From Lentzea fradiae (GTDB lineage Bacteria; Actinomycetota; Actinomycetes; Mycobacteriales; Pseudonocardiaceae), in contig NZ_FNCC01000010.1 in NCBI RefSeq assembly GCF_900100955.1, positions 284,674 through 348,673 on the forward strand: DNA of 64,000 nucleotides, read 5' to 3'. How positions within the stretch are numbered: position 1 is the first letter of the stretch; each line of letters starts with the position of its first letter. Of this stretch, positions 33,750 to 41,673 are shown one piece after another. Below the pieces are notes generated by a model that saw only the letters and a program-made list of their open reading frames with translations, had not been told where the DNA came from and ran no database searches. The position numbers and the translations under genes were made by a program.

Positions 33750-34351
33750 TCCGCATCCTCCTGGCCGACGACGAGCACCTCATCCGAGGCGCCATGGCCG
33801 CTCTGCTGTCCCTGGAAGACGACCTCGACGTGGTGGCGCAGGCCGCGACCGGCGCCGAGGCTTTGGCGACGGCACGGGCGGTCCGCCCGGACGTGGCCGT
33901 GATCGACCTGCAGATGCCCGACCTCGACGGCGTGGCCGTCGCGCAGGCCCTCGGCGCGGAGCTGCCCGAGTGCGGCACGATGATCGTGACGAGCCACGGC
34001 CGCCCCGGTCACCTGAAACGGGCGCTGGCGGCGGGTGTCCGCGGCTTCCTGCCGAAAACCGTGTCGTCCGACGTCCTGGCCACGGTTGTCCGCACCGTCC
34101 ACACCGGCGGCCGGTACGTCGATCCTGCCCTCGCCGCCGAGGCCATCAGCGCGGGCGACAGCCCGTTGACCCCGCGGGAAGCGGACGTCCTGGAACTGGC
34201 TCTGGAAGGCGCCCCGGTGGACGAGATCGCCCGCCGCGCCTCCCTCTCCCCCGGCACGGTCCGCAACTACCTGTCCTCGGCCGTGGGCAAGACCGGCGCA
34301 TCGAACCGCCACGAGGCCGCCCGCTTCGCCAGGGCCAAGGGCTGGATCTAA
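33746..34351 (+). CDS. NarL/LuxR-type response regulator
   Basis: Two-component regulator of 201 residues. The receiver domain has acidic residues Asp8/Asp9, phospho-acceptor Asp54 in VIDLQMPDLDG and Lys in FLPKTV; the LuxR HTH starts at LTPREADVLEL (about residue 138) with SPGTVRNYLSSAVGK. GTG start overlapping the kinase stop by four bases. It probably controls this operon via the palindrome at 30952-30965. It ends four bases inside the convergent next gene. Confidence 0.93.
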   Translation: MIRILLADDEHLIRGAMAALLSLEDDLDVVAQAATGAEALATARAVRPDVAVIDLQMPDLDGVAVAQALGAELPECGTMIVTSHGRPGHLKRALAAGVRGFLPKTVSSDVLATVVRTVHTGGRYVDPALAAEAISAGDSPLTPREADVLELALEGAPVDEIARRASLSPGTVRNYLSSAVGKTGASNRHEAARFARAKGWI

Positions 34352-35283
34352 GCCTCCCACCACCGCAGCACCCGCAGCGCGTGGAACGTCAGCCACTTCG
34401 ACGGCTCCCCCGCCTCCACGTCCACCTCGAACCACACCCGCCCGGGGTGCCGCCCCGCCTGCAACCACGTCCCGTCCGCCTGCCGGGCCCCCTTGACCAT
34501 CGCCACCGCGGCTCCCGCCCTGGCGTCCTTCCGCCCCGCCTCCCGGAAGTGGTCCAGGGCGTTGAGAACGCTGTACCCCCACCGGAACGGCGACCGGAAC
34601 TGCCCGGCCCACTCCCCCACGACCTCGCCGGTGGACAACCGCCGGGAGAGGTGCCGCTTCAGCAGGTACTCCTCGCCCCGCAGCCGGGCCTCCCTGGTCC
34701 GCGGCGTCCCACCCGTCGCCCGCTCGTGGGCCAGCAACCCCTTCAGCGAGTTGAGGGTCGAGGCGAACGACGACCGCGTGGACCCCTCGACCCACTCGCA
34801 GTTCCACCCGCCGTCCGCGAGCTGGTGGTCGACGAACCACTCGGCGATCCCCTCGACGTCCACGCCGAGCCACACGCCGTTGGCCAACGTCCACGCGTTG
34901 ATGCAGCAGTCGACCTCCCCACCCCAGTAGGGCAGGTCGTCGTACTCCCACCGGCAGTTCTCCGCGAGCAGCTCCGGAGTCCGCCGCTCCCGCAGCACGG
35001 CCGGGTCCAGCCCCCACTCCCGCAACGAGTTCAGCGACCACGTGGTGGCCGTCCAGGGTTGCCCCTCCTCCTTGCCGTGCTCGAACCCGGCGGGGAAGAA
35101 CGCCCCACCGGCCCACATGCCGTCGCTGCCCTGCTCGGCCAGCAACCGGGCCCCGAACCCCTCCACCGCGACCCGCCGCCGCGTCGCCCGCCACACCTCG
35201 GCCGGCTCGTCCAGCAGGTCCCGCTGCACCTGCCACCGCAGTGCCGGGTCGGAGTCGAGCAGCCACCCCATCAGCTCATCCAC
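34348..35283 (-). CDS. squalene-cyclase-like alpha/alpha-barrel protein
   Basis: Protein of 311 residues with prenyltransferase/squalene-cyclase-like repeats: WTATTWSLNSLREWG, DCCINAWTLANGVWLG, WFVDHQLADGGWNCEW and SFASTLNSLKGLLAHE, with QW-type DGGW and DGTW turns. No DXDD cyclase motif is visible, so cyclase activity is not supported. Many unrelated proteins use this toroid fold. GTG start at 35283. It converges with the response regulator with a four-base overlap. Confidence 0.75.
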   Translation of the reverse strand: MDELMGWLLDSDPALRWQVQRDLLDEPAEVWRATRRRVAVEGFGARLLAEQGSDGMWAGGAFFPAGFEHGKEEGQPWTATTWSLNSLREWGLDPAVLRERRTPELLAENCRWEYDDLPYWGGEVDCCINAWTLANGVWLGVDVEGIAEWFVDHQLADGGWNCEWVEGSTRSSFASTLNSLKGLLAHERATGGTPRTREARLRGEEYLLKRHLSRRLSTGEVVGEWAGQFRSPFRWGYSVLNALDHFREAGRKDARAGAAVAMVKGARQADGTWLQAGRHPGRVWFEVDVEAGEPSKWLTFHALRVLRWWEA

Positions 35284-35316
35284 GCCCGCGACCGTAGTGC
35301 AGGAACCGCCGGTTCC

Positions 35317-35652
35317 TCAGCGGGTGGAGCGGTGCCCGGCGAGGGCCGCGGCCAGGGCGGTGAGCGCCAAAGCCGCGGCGACGACCGCGAGCGCGCGCAC
35401 CGCGCTGCTCGGGTCACCCGAGGACGCCAGGACGAGGTACAGGCCGCCGAAGACCGAGATGCCCAGTGCCGCGGCGACCTCGGTGGAGGTGTTGAGCAGG
35501 GCGCTGATGTCGGCTGCCCACTCCTGCGGAGCCGTCTGAGTGAGGGTGTGGACCAGGGCGTTGAACCCGAGGCCGAGTCCCCCGCCGAGCACCCCCAGCA
35601 GCACCACCAGGGCCACGTAGTTGTGACCGAACAGCAGGAGCTGGCCGGTCAA
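35317..35652 (-). pseudogene. MFS transporter C-terminal fragment
   Basis: The frame encodes the last quarter of a DHA2-type major facilitator: FGHNYVALVVLLGVLGGGLGLGFNALVH, TAPQEWAADISALLNTSTEVAAALGISVFGGLY, and a final hydrophobic segment. The first ten or so membrane segments are missing, so this is a remnant. The upstream DNA belongs to another broken gene. Confidence 0.75.
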
Positions 35653-35670
35653 CCCGCCTCCGGCCGACCG

Positions 35671-36010
35671 TCAGCTCTCCCACGTCGACGACGCCGGCCA
35701 GACCGGCGACCGCCTCCACCCCGGCGACCCGGTCGAGCACCCCGACCGGTCCGCCACCAGGAAGCGGATCGCCGCACCCCCGTGCCGCCGCGGCACGATG
35801 TCGACCAGGTGCCCCACCGCGCGCCCGACGACACCTCCCACGAGATCGACGCCCAGGGCGTGGTGCACCAGCCGGGGGATCATGCCGCCGGCCAGCCTGG
35901 GGTTGACCTCGATGATCGCGGGCCCGGCCGCCCCGAGCCGCAGCTCCGTGTGCGTCGCGCCCCAGGCCACGTCCAGCACGCGCAACGCGCGTTCGGTCGT
36001 CGTGACGAGC
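35671..36010 (-). pseudogene. ATP-grasp protein fragment
   Basis: The leftward frame contains AAGPAIIEVNPRLAGGMIPRLVHHALGVDLV, the metal-binding end of an ATP-grasp carboxylate-amine ligase, preceded by RVLDVAWGATHTEL. The ATP-binding part is absent and the tail runs into unrelated sequence. It is a remnant between the MFS fragment and another fragment on the opposite strand. Confidence 0.7.
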
Positions 36011-36041
36011 GCGGAACGGACCCCGATCCGGAGACCGGTTT

Positions 36042-36204
36042 CAAGTCCACCAGGTGCCCGAGCCGTCCGGCGACCTCGACGGCCTCCCGCACCTGCTGCA
36101 CCACAAGGACGAGTTCCTCGTCAAACCGGCGATCGGCATGCAGGGCACCGGCGTGGTCAGCCGGGACACCGGCGGTGCGCAGCAGAACGCCGTCGTCGCC
36201 TTGT
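36042..36204 (+). pseudogene. short ATP-grasp-like fragment, plus strand
   Basis: The rightward frame reads VPEPSGDLDGLPHLL and then DEFLVKPAIGMQGTGVVSRD, which resembles an ATP-binding strand and glycine loop, and stops at the TGA 36204-36206. There is no start or downstream domain. The same DNA is open on the minus strand from a GTG at 36209, so the assignment is uncertain. Confidence 0.4.
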
Positions 36205-36205
36205 G

Positions 36206-36265
36206 ACACGGAAGCCCCTTACTGCTTTACTATGGTACTAGCAAAGCAGTAAGGGGCTTCCGTGT
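36206..36265. promoter_or_regulatory. perfect 23-bp inverted repeat around the YtrA-operon promoter
   Basis: Two perfectly complementary 23-base arms (36206-36228 and 36243-36265) enclose a 14-base centre. Each arm contains the Shine-Dalgarno AAGGGG and a GTG start, so both strands present the same ribosome site. The centre holds CTA-TGGTAC-TAG (36230-36241), a likely GntR operator/promoter core. The right half serves the GntR gene; the left half leads into DNA without an intact gene. Confidence 0.85.
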
Positions 36266-36657
36266 TCGTCTTCCGGCTCGACACCCACTCCGGCGTGCCG
36301 CCGTACCTGCAGCTCGTCCAGCAGGTCCGCCAAGCGGTGCTGCTGGGCTTCCTCCAGCCCGGCGACCGCCTCCCGCTCATCCGCGAGGTGGTCGAGGACC
36401 TGGCGATCAACCCGAACACCGTCGCCAAGGCGTACCGGCAGATGGAACAGGAAGACCTGGTCACCGGCCGGCCAGGCCAGGGCACGTTCGTCAACGAGCA
36501 GCAGTCGGCCGTGATGGCGGCATCGACGTACACGTCCCTGCGCCGCGGCCTCGTGACCTGGCTGCGCCGCGCCTACGACGCCGGTCTGGACGAGCAGGCG
36601 GTCAACGCGCTCTTCACGTCCGTTCACCAGGAGACGCGGAACGAGGGCGTGGCGTGA
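36262..36657 (+). CDS. GntR-family regulator, YtrA subfamily
   Basis: Repressor of 131 residues. The N-terminal GntR winged helix is clear (GVPPYLQLVQQVRQAVLLGFLQPGDRLP, then EDLAINPNTVAKAYRQMEQEDLV and GRPGQGTFV). The short C-terminal helical region is the YtrA type, which works on linked ABC transporters. GTG 36262 follows AAGGGG. It is the first gene of an operon whose next ATPase gene overlaps by four bases, and it probably binds the palindrome at its own start. Confidence 0.92.
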   Translation: MFVFRLDTHSGVPPYLQLVQQVRQAVLLGFLQPGDRLPLIREVVEDLAINPNTVAKAYRQMEQEDLVTGRPGQGTFVNEQQSAVMAASTYTSLRRGLVTWLRRAYDAGLDEQAVNALFTSVHQETRNEGVA

Positions 36658-37520
36658 CCGAGCTCGCGTTGCGCACCGAAGGGGTGGGCAAGCAGTACCG
36701 GAAGAGCTGGGCGCTGCGCGACTGCACCCTGGCCCTGCCCGCAGGCGGCGTGATCGCCCTCGTCGGCCCGAACGGGGCGGGCAAGACCACGCTGCTGCGC
36801 CTGGCCGTCGGATTGCTCGCACCGACCACCGGCATGGTCGAGGTCCTCGGCCACGACGTCACGGCCAGCACCCCGCACACCCTGTCCCGCGTAGGGTTCC
36901 TCGCCCAGGACCATCCGCTCTACAAGCGCTTCACCGTCGCCGAGATGCTCCGCTTCGGCCGCGCCTGCAACCTCCGCTTCGACAAGGACCTCGCCGAACG
37001 CCGGCTGGCGAAGCTCGGCATCCCGCTCGACCGCAGGACGGGCACGCTCTCCGGCGGCCAACAGGCCCAGGTCGCCCTGGCCCTGGCCCTGGCCAAACGC
37101 CCGGACCTGCTCGTCCTGGACGAGCCGGTGGCCAGCCTCGACCCGTTGGCCCGCCACGAGTTCCTGCAGACCCTCATGGGCGCCGTGGCCGAGGGTGACG
37201 TGACCGTCCTGTTCTCCTCCCACGTGGTGCACGAGCTCGAACGCGTCTGCGACCACCTGATCGTCCTCAACAACGGCCGCGTCACCCTCGCCGGCGACAT
37301 CGACACCCTCCTCGCCGAGCACCGCTTGCTGATGGGCCCACGCACGTCCGCCGATCCCGCTCAAGGCAGCTCCGTCGTGGAGACCGTCCACAGCGACCGG
37401 CACACAACCCTGCTGGTGCGCGACGGCGGCCTCCCCACAGCACCCGGCTGGCAGGCCCACCCGGTCGCACTGGAGGACCTGGTGCTCGCGTACCTGCGCC
37501 GTCCCGTGGAGGCGGCATGA
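36654..37520 (+). CDS. ABC transporter ATP-binding protein (YtrB type)
   Basis: ATPase of 288 residues: Walker A GPNGAGKTT (38-46), Q-loop FLAQDHPLYKRFTVAEML, signature LSGGQQAQVALALALAK, Walker B LLVLDEPVASLDPLAR and switch SSHVVHELERV. The C-terminal region is divergent and lacks a known domain. It is translationally coupled to both neighbours. In YtrA-type operons such transporters respond to cell-wall-active compounds; the substrate here is unknown. Confidence 0.93.
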   Translation: MTELALRTEGVGKQYRKSWALRDCTLALPAGGVIALVGPNGAGKTTLLRLAVGLLAPTTGMVEVLGHDVTASTPHTLSRVGFLAQDHPLYKRFTVAEMLRFGRACNLRFDKDLAERRLAKLGIPLDRRTGTLSGGQQAQVALALALAKRPDLLVLDEPVASLDPLARHEFLQTLMGAVAEGDVTVLFSSHVVHELERVCDHLIVLNNGRVTLAGDIDTLLAEHRLLMGPRTSADPAQGSSVVETVHSDRHTTLLVRDGGLPTAPGWQAHPVALEDLVLAYLRRPVEAA

Positions 37521-38461
37521 CCTGGCTGATCTGGCGCCAGCACCGCACCGAGGTCTGCGTCCTGGGCTTGCTGGTCGGCATCTTCGGCATCACCCTGCTG
37601 GTGCTCGGGGCACAGGCCCACGACCTGTTCCCCCAAGGCCCCGCCCACTGCGCGGGCCAAGCCGGCCTCGACGACGCCTGCACGTCCTCCTTCCGCCGCC
37701 TCGACGACGAGTACGGCTTCATCGAGAACCTCCTGGCAGCCTTCTACCTGGTCCCGGTCGTCATCGGCGCCTTCCTGGGCGCGCCACTGCTCGCCCGCGA
37801 ACTGGAAGACGGCACCTGGCAACTAGCCTGGACACAGGCCGTTCCGCGAATGCGCTGGCTGACAGCCAAACTGACCGCCCTGGCGGGCGTCACCATCGCA
37901 CTAACCGGCATGTTCACCGCGGTACTCACCTGGTTCCGCCAACCGTTCGACGCCTGGGAAGGCCGCTTCCAATACGACTCCTTCGACCTGCAAGGACTCG
38001 TCCCGGTGGCATACGCGCTGTTCGCGTTCGCCGTCGCCACCACCGCAGGCGCGATCCTGCGCCGCAGCCTGCCAGCGTTCGGCGTCGCGTTCGGAGCCTT
38101 CCTCGCCGCCCGCATGGGCGTGGCACTGCTGGCCCGCCCCGCCTACGCCACACCGCTCACCACCACAGAACCCATCGCCCCGAAGAGCGGCAACACCGAC
38201 TGGACGATCGAACACGGCTACGCCAACGCCGACGGCCGCAGGCTGAGCTCGACCGAGTACTACGACCTGGAGTCCGCCGCCAACCGTGCAGGCACCACCC
38301 TCACCCAGTTCCTGCGCGAACAGGGCGTCCAGCAGTACCGGGTCTACCACCCGGCCGACCGGTTCTGGACGTTCCAGCTCATCGAGACGACCCTGTTCAT
38401 CGCCGTCGCGGCGGCCCTGGTCGGCGTGGTGGTGTGGCGGGTGCGGCGCCGCGTCATCTGA
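37517..38461 (+). CDS. ABC transporter permease (YtrC-like)
   Basis: Membrane protein of 314 residues with six hydrophobic segments. It starts MTWLIWRQHRTEVCVLGLL. LLARELEDGTWQLAWTQAVPRMRWL is a conserved cytoplasmic stretch in actinobacterial ABC permeases of GntR-linked operons, and a large extracytoplasmic loop lies between segments five and six (about 205-285). ATG overlaps the ATPase stop by four bases. It is the last gene of the operon. Confidence 0.9.
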   Translation: MTWLIWRQHRTEVCVLGLLVGIFGITLLVLGAQAHDLFPQGPAHCAGQAGLDDACTSSFRRLDDEYGFIENLLAAFYLVPVVIGAFLGAPLLARELEDGTWQLAWTQAVPRMRWLTAKLTALAGVTIALTGMFTAVLTWFRQPFDAWEGRFQYDSFDLQGLVPVAYALFAFAVATTAGAILRRSLPAFGVAFGAFLAARMGVALLARPAYATPLTTTEPIAPKSGNTDWTIEHGYANADGRRLSSTEYYDLESAANRAGTTLTQFLREQGVQQYRVYHPADRFWTFQLIETTLFIAVAAALVGVVVWRVRRRVI

Positions 38462-38830
38462 TGCGTGCGGCACCGGCACGGACCATTCTCGACCGGTGAT
38501 CTTTCGCCGCGCCCCGGCGCGTCAGTCTGCGCCGCCCTCCAGGCCACCGCTCGCGATCACGCCAGACACGACCGTGGATCCCTCATCGCCGCAAATCTCA
38601 ACGGCACGATCCTCACAAATGCGCACCACGACGAGCGGACCAACATCACCGACGTCACGACCGACGAGAACACCCGAGGCGCATGGTGGTGATGGCCCGC
38701 AGGTAGTCGCCGATCAGGTGCCGGTGGGCGCTCAAACGTCCCAGCCGACCATCGGCACCACCCACGAACCAGGTGGCCCACCGCTCGGCCGGCGGCAGGC
38801 CACCTGCAACGTCCTGTCACGTCAGCACGC
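38462..38830. other. gene-free gap
   Basis: No coding region here is convincing in any frame; short frames lack starts or family patterns. One leftward stretch (HRHLIGDYLRAITTMRLG) looks protein-like but is too short to assign. There is no clear terminator for the ABC operon. Confidence 0.4.
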
Positions 38831-40273
38831 CTAGTCCTTCCAGGGCATCTCGTCACGCAGCCCTTCGTTGATGGCGAAGGCGTTCTTCACCGCGGCCTTG
38901 AGCGCACCCTCCACCCAACGGCGGTGCCGCCGGTCGCACGCGTCGTTGGCGAACCACACCCGCCCCACCGGCCGGATCACGTCCTCGTAGAAGCCCTCGC
39001 TCATCTCGAACGCGCGGAACAGCGGACCGATCCCGCACGCGAACCAGTCCAGCGCCCAGTCCTTGTAGACGCCGAACTCGAACGTGTCCCGAGCCTCCGG
39101 GTGAATCTTGACCAGGTCCTCCAACGCCTGCTGCACGCTCTCCTCGCCCGCCAGCGGCGTGTAGGGCATGCTGTCCTGCTCCCAGCAGTAGGACGCGATC
39201 ATCACGCCCTTGCGGTAACGGGTGTCCTGCCCAGCCGGCGGGTAGACGATGTTGCGGATGGCCAGGTCCGTCACCGTGAGCCCGTGCGTGATGCCGTACG
39301 CGCTCTCCCACCACCGCTCACTGAACTGCATGAACAGTTTGTGCGCACGCCCGTAGTAGGTGTTGCGGATCGCATACCACTTGTCCGGGTCAAGCCCCTG
39401 GATCTCCATGTGCCGCAGGCTCGCGAACGGCACAGTCACCACCACCTCGTCCGCGACGACCGTGTGCGACCGCCGCCCCGACCGGTAGTAGACGCGCACC
39501 CCGCTCTCGTCCTGGTCGATGCCGTGCACCTGCGCACCGAGCCGGATGTTGTCCATCAGGTAGGGCTCGAACGCACGCGGCAGCGAGTCAGCCCCGTCCA
39601 CGAGATAGGAGAGGTCGCCGAAAACATCCTCGTAGTAGTGGGAGAACCACTCGACGAGCGAGAAGTGGTAGCGCCCCTCGAGGTTGAACAACGGCCCGAG
39701 CATGGACAACGCCCCGTCACCAAGCCCGCGCTCCTTGAGATACCCCAGCAGCGTGTACTTGTCGTAGTCGACAAGGATCTTCTGCCAAGCCTTCTCCTGC
39801 CCCTCACTCTCCATGACGTCGATCAACGGCTGCACCGTGTGCCGAAGCAGTTCGTGCGGCGCCTTGTCGGCCTCCGCCGCCGACAGGTCGAAGTCGAACG
39901 AGGTCGAGTCGAAGTCCCGCCGCCGCACCCCTTTGCCCTGCAGGTAGATGAACGTGTCCTCGTCGTACATCGGAAAGGGCTTGGTCTCGAGACCGAACTT
40001 GTCCTTGATGAGCCACTGCACCAACGGGTGCTGTTCAGGAAACCGCATAGCGCCGAACTCGCCGTACATGTCGCCAGCGAACTCACGGTGGGTGAGAATG
40101 CGCCCACCCAACCGGTTCTGCCCCTCCAAGACGGTGACCTCGTGCCCGGCTTCCTTGAGCAACAAGGCAGCCGTCAAACCCGCCATCCCGGCACCAACGA
40201 CAGCAACCCGGCGCTTCGGCGCCGAACTCTCCGGCAACCCGTCCTTCAACAGGTCGAGCACGTCCACAGCCAT
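38831..40273 (-). CDS. FAD-dependent L-amino-acid / monoamine oxidase
   Basis: Flavoprotein of 480 residues. VAVVGAGMAGLTAALLLKEAGHEVTVLEGQNRLGGR (from about residue 23) is the FAD-binding motif and its GRI extension. GDMYGEFGAMRFPEQHP is the substrate-side segment common to L-amino-acid oxidases and tryptophan 2-monooxygenases. The C-terminal part has GRVWFANDACD for FAD. It oxidises an amino acid or amine, giving an imine and hydrogen peroxide. ATG 40273 is chosen because AGAGG lies eight bases upstream. No signal peptide is seen. Confidence 0.88.
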   Translation of the reverse strand: MAVDVLDLLKDGLPESSAPKRRVAVVGAGMAGLTAALLLKEAGHEVTVLEGQNRLGGRILTHREFAGDMYGEFGAMRFPEQHPLVQWLIKDKFGLETKPFPMYDEDTFIYLQGKGVRRRDFDSTSFDFDLSAAEADKAPHELLRHTVQPLIDVMESEGQEKAWQKILVDYDKYTLLGYLKERGLGDGALSMLGPLFNLEGRYHFSLVEWFSHYYEDVFGDLSYLVDGADSLPRAFEPYLMDNIRLGAQVHGIDQDESGVRVYYRSGRRSHTVVADEVVVTVPFASLRHMEIQGLDPDKWYAIRNTYYGRAHKLFMQFSERWWESAYGITHGLTVTDLAIRNIVYPPAGQDTRYRKGVMIASYCWEQDSMPYTPLAGEESVQQALEDLVKIHPEARDTFEFGVYKDWALDWFACGIGPLFRAFEMSEGFYEDVIRPVGRVWFANDACDRRHRRWVEGALKAAVKNAFAINEGLRDEMPWKD

Positions 40274-40412
40274 GACCGAACCTCTCACTCCATCGTCACC
40301 CTGAGCTGGTATGAGAGGCGGCCGTCCTCACTTCGACCGTACTGCGGGATCAAACGCCCGACTACAACACGATGGGGTGGTTCGGCTCCCAACGGCCCGC
40401 ACGCCTGTTAGA

Positions 40413-40766
40413 TCAGTCGCCGAGTCCCGGCAGGTCATAGCCGGTGCGGTCGTCCCACTCGATCTCATAGTCGTCGAGGGTGAAGGCCCAGTCAGCGTCA
40501 GGCACCGCCCTACGCAGCGCGGTGACCCCAGCCAGCCAGTGCACCAGCGACGGCACCACCCGCTCTTCCTCGGCGGGCAGCTTGGTCGACCCGTCGAGCA
40601 CCGTTCCGGACTCCAGCCCGTCGTAGAGGTACAACACCTCTTCTTCCGAGAACGGCGCGTTCGCGTTGAAGGTGTCAACGACTCGACCAACGGCCGCGAG
40701 CTCGCCGTCAGTCAGCGGCACCGAACGACGAGCCGTGTAGTAAAGAGAAACGCCCACGCAGACCAC
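40413..40766 (-). CDS. hypothetical protein
   Basis: Soluble acidic protein of 117 residues, not recognised. It starts VCVGVSLYYTARRSVPLTDGE, then has EEEVLYLYDGLESGTVLDGSTKLP and DADWAFTLDDYEIEWDD. The regular helix-and-strand pattern and high third-position GC support coding. GTG at 40766 is used; a GTG three codons later is also possible. Nothing nearby suggests a role. Confidence 0.65.
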   Translation of the reverse strand: MVCVGVSLYYTARRSVPLTDGELAAVGRVVDTFNANAPFSEEEVLYLYDGLESGTVLDGSTKLPAEEERVVPSLVHWLAGVTALRRAVPDADWAFTLDDYEIEWDDRTGYDLPGLGD

Positions 40767-40961
40767 CCTAACGAGCTGCGTTCAGGCAGCCTCCGCTGCC
40801 GCCCACTCTCGGCCAGCCCAGCGCGCCGCCCTCGATCACCGGAGGGAAGCACCTCAGCCCGTCCAACACCTCGCCAGCGAACCACCACCCGAACAGACAC
40901 TGCCTCCTTGCCGCAACCCTGGTGCTCTCACCTGCACAAACGCCGTGCGGAACCCCCGATT

Positions 40962-40989
40962 TTGGCGCGCGACGACGATCATGTAATCT
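40962..40989 (+). promoter_or_regulatory. possible promoter of tRNA-Leu
   Basis: TTGGCG (40962-40967), a 16-base spacer and TAATCT (40984-40989), about 40 bases before the mature tRNA. Fits a housekeeping promoter. The rest of the gap 40767-41029 holds nothing else I can support. Confidence 0.45.
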
Positions 40990-41029
40990 ATGCACACACC
41001 ACGGCGAGAGCCGAGGCGGAACTGAATAC

Positions 41030-41112
41030 GTCCGGGTGGCGGAATGGCAGACGCGCTAGCTTGAGGTGCTAGTCCCCGCAAGGGGGTGGGGGTTCAAGTC
41101 CCCCCTCGGACA
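41030..41112 (+). tRNA. tRNA-Leu (anticodon GAG)
   Basis: Acceptor stem GTCCGGG (41030-41036) pairs with CTCGGAC (41105-41111) with one G-U. The anticodon stem CTAGC/GCTAG closes the loop TTGAGGT, giving anticodon GAG (codon CTC). A long variable arm CCCCGCAAGGGG identifies a class II tRNA, and the T arm GGGGGTTCAAGTCCCCC is perfect. CCA is not encoded. A tyrosine recombinase lies 560 bases downstream. Confidence 0.96.
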
Positions 41113-41145
41113 CGCAAAAGTGGCAAGTTTGCCACAACTACGTGA

Positions 41146-41173
41146 CAGGTGCTCAGGTCTACTTGAGCACCTG
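41146..41173 (+). terminator. terminator after tRNA-Leu
   Basis: CAGGTGCTCA (41146-41155) and TGAGCACCTG (41164-41173) form a perfect 10-bp stem with an 8-base loop, followed by TTTCG. A smaller GTGGCAA/TTGCCAC hairpin (41120-41135) precedes it. Confidence 0.75.
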
Positions 41174-41208
41174 TTTCGCGTCTCGGCACCACGAACGGGT
41201 GGTGTCCG

Positions 41209-41673
41209 ATGACCCGCTCCTATATCCGCCCTCTCATCCCCACCGTTACTCCGGCGGGTCCCGCGGATATCTCTCAGCGCTTTGTCGGCCAGCCACTCCC
41301 CCTTATCTCCGTACCCGTTTCCAAGCCTCCCCGCTCGACCAACGTCGTGTACGGAATGGCCACGGTCGACGACCGCGGCCGGGTCGCTGACCGGCACATC
41401 ACGGCCGCGCTGGGGTGGGACGGCAGCACCCGGTTGAGCATCCGTGAACACGACGGCCTGCTCGTCGTCACCGCCGACCCGCACGGTGTCGTCAAGCTGA
41501 GCGCACAGGTCTACCTCCGCCTCCCCGCCCAAGCCCGCCGCGCGGTCGGCATCGTCGTCGGCGACCGGGTCCTGCTCACCGCCCACCTCGACCACCACAC
41601 CCTGACCGCCTTTCCGCCACGTGCCCTGGACGAACTGCTCCTACCCGCCCTGCCGGGAGGTGAGGATCAGTGA
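41209..41673 (+). CDS. AbrB-like DNA-binding protein
   Basis: Protein of 154 residues. The middle (TVDDRGRVADRHITAALGWDGSTRLSIREHDGLLVV) looks like a SpoVT/AbrB swapped-hairpin domain, followed by a second strand-rich part (LPAQARRAVGIVVGDRVLLTAHLDHHTLTA). The first 45 residues are Pro-rich and less regular, so the true start could be later than ATG 41209. Its stop overlaps the recombinase GTG by four bases, so it probably regulates or assists that recombinase. Confidence 0.7.
   Translation: MTRSYIRPLIPTVTPAGPADISQRFVGQPLPLISVPVSKPPRSTNVVYGMATVDDRGRVADRHITAALGWDGSTRLSIREHDGLLVVTADPHGVVKLSAQVYLRLPAQARRAVGIVVGDRVLLTAHLDHHTLTAFPPRALDELLLPALPGGEDQ

Noticed and set aside
33970-36252. A 760-codon open frame on the plus strand
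   Set aside because: It runs antisense to the squalene-cyclase-like gene and across the fragments, has Arg/Pro-rich composition and no family pattern; it is a high-GC shadow frame.
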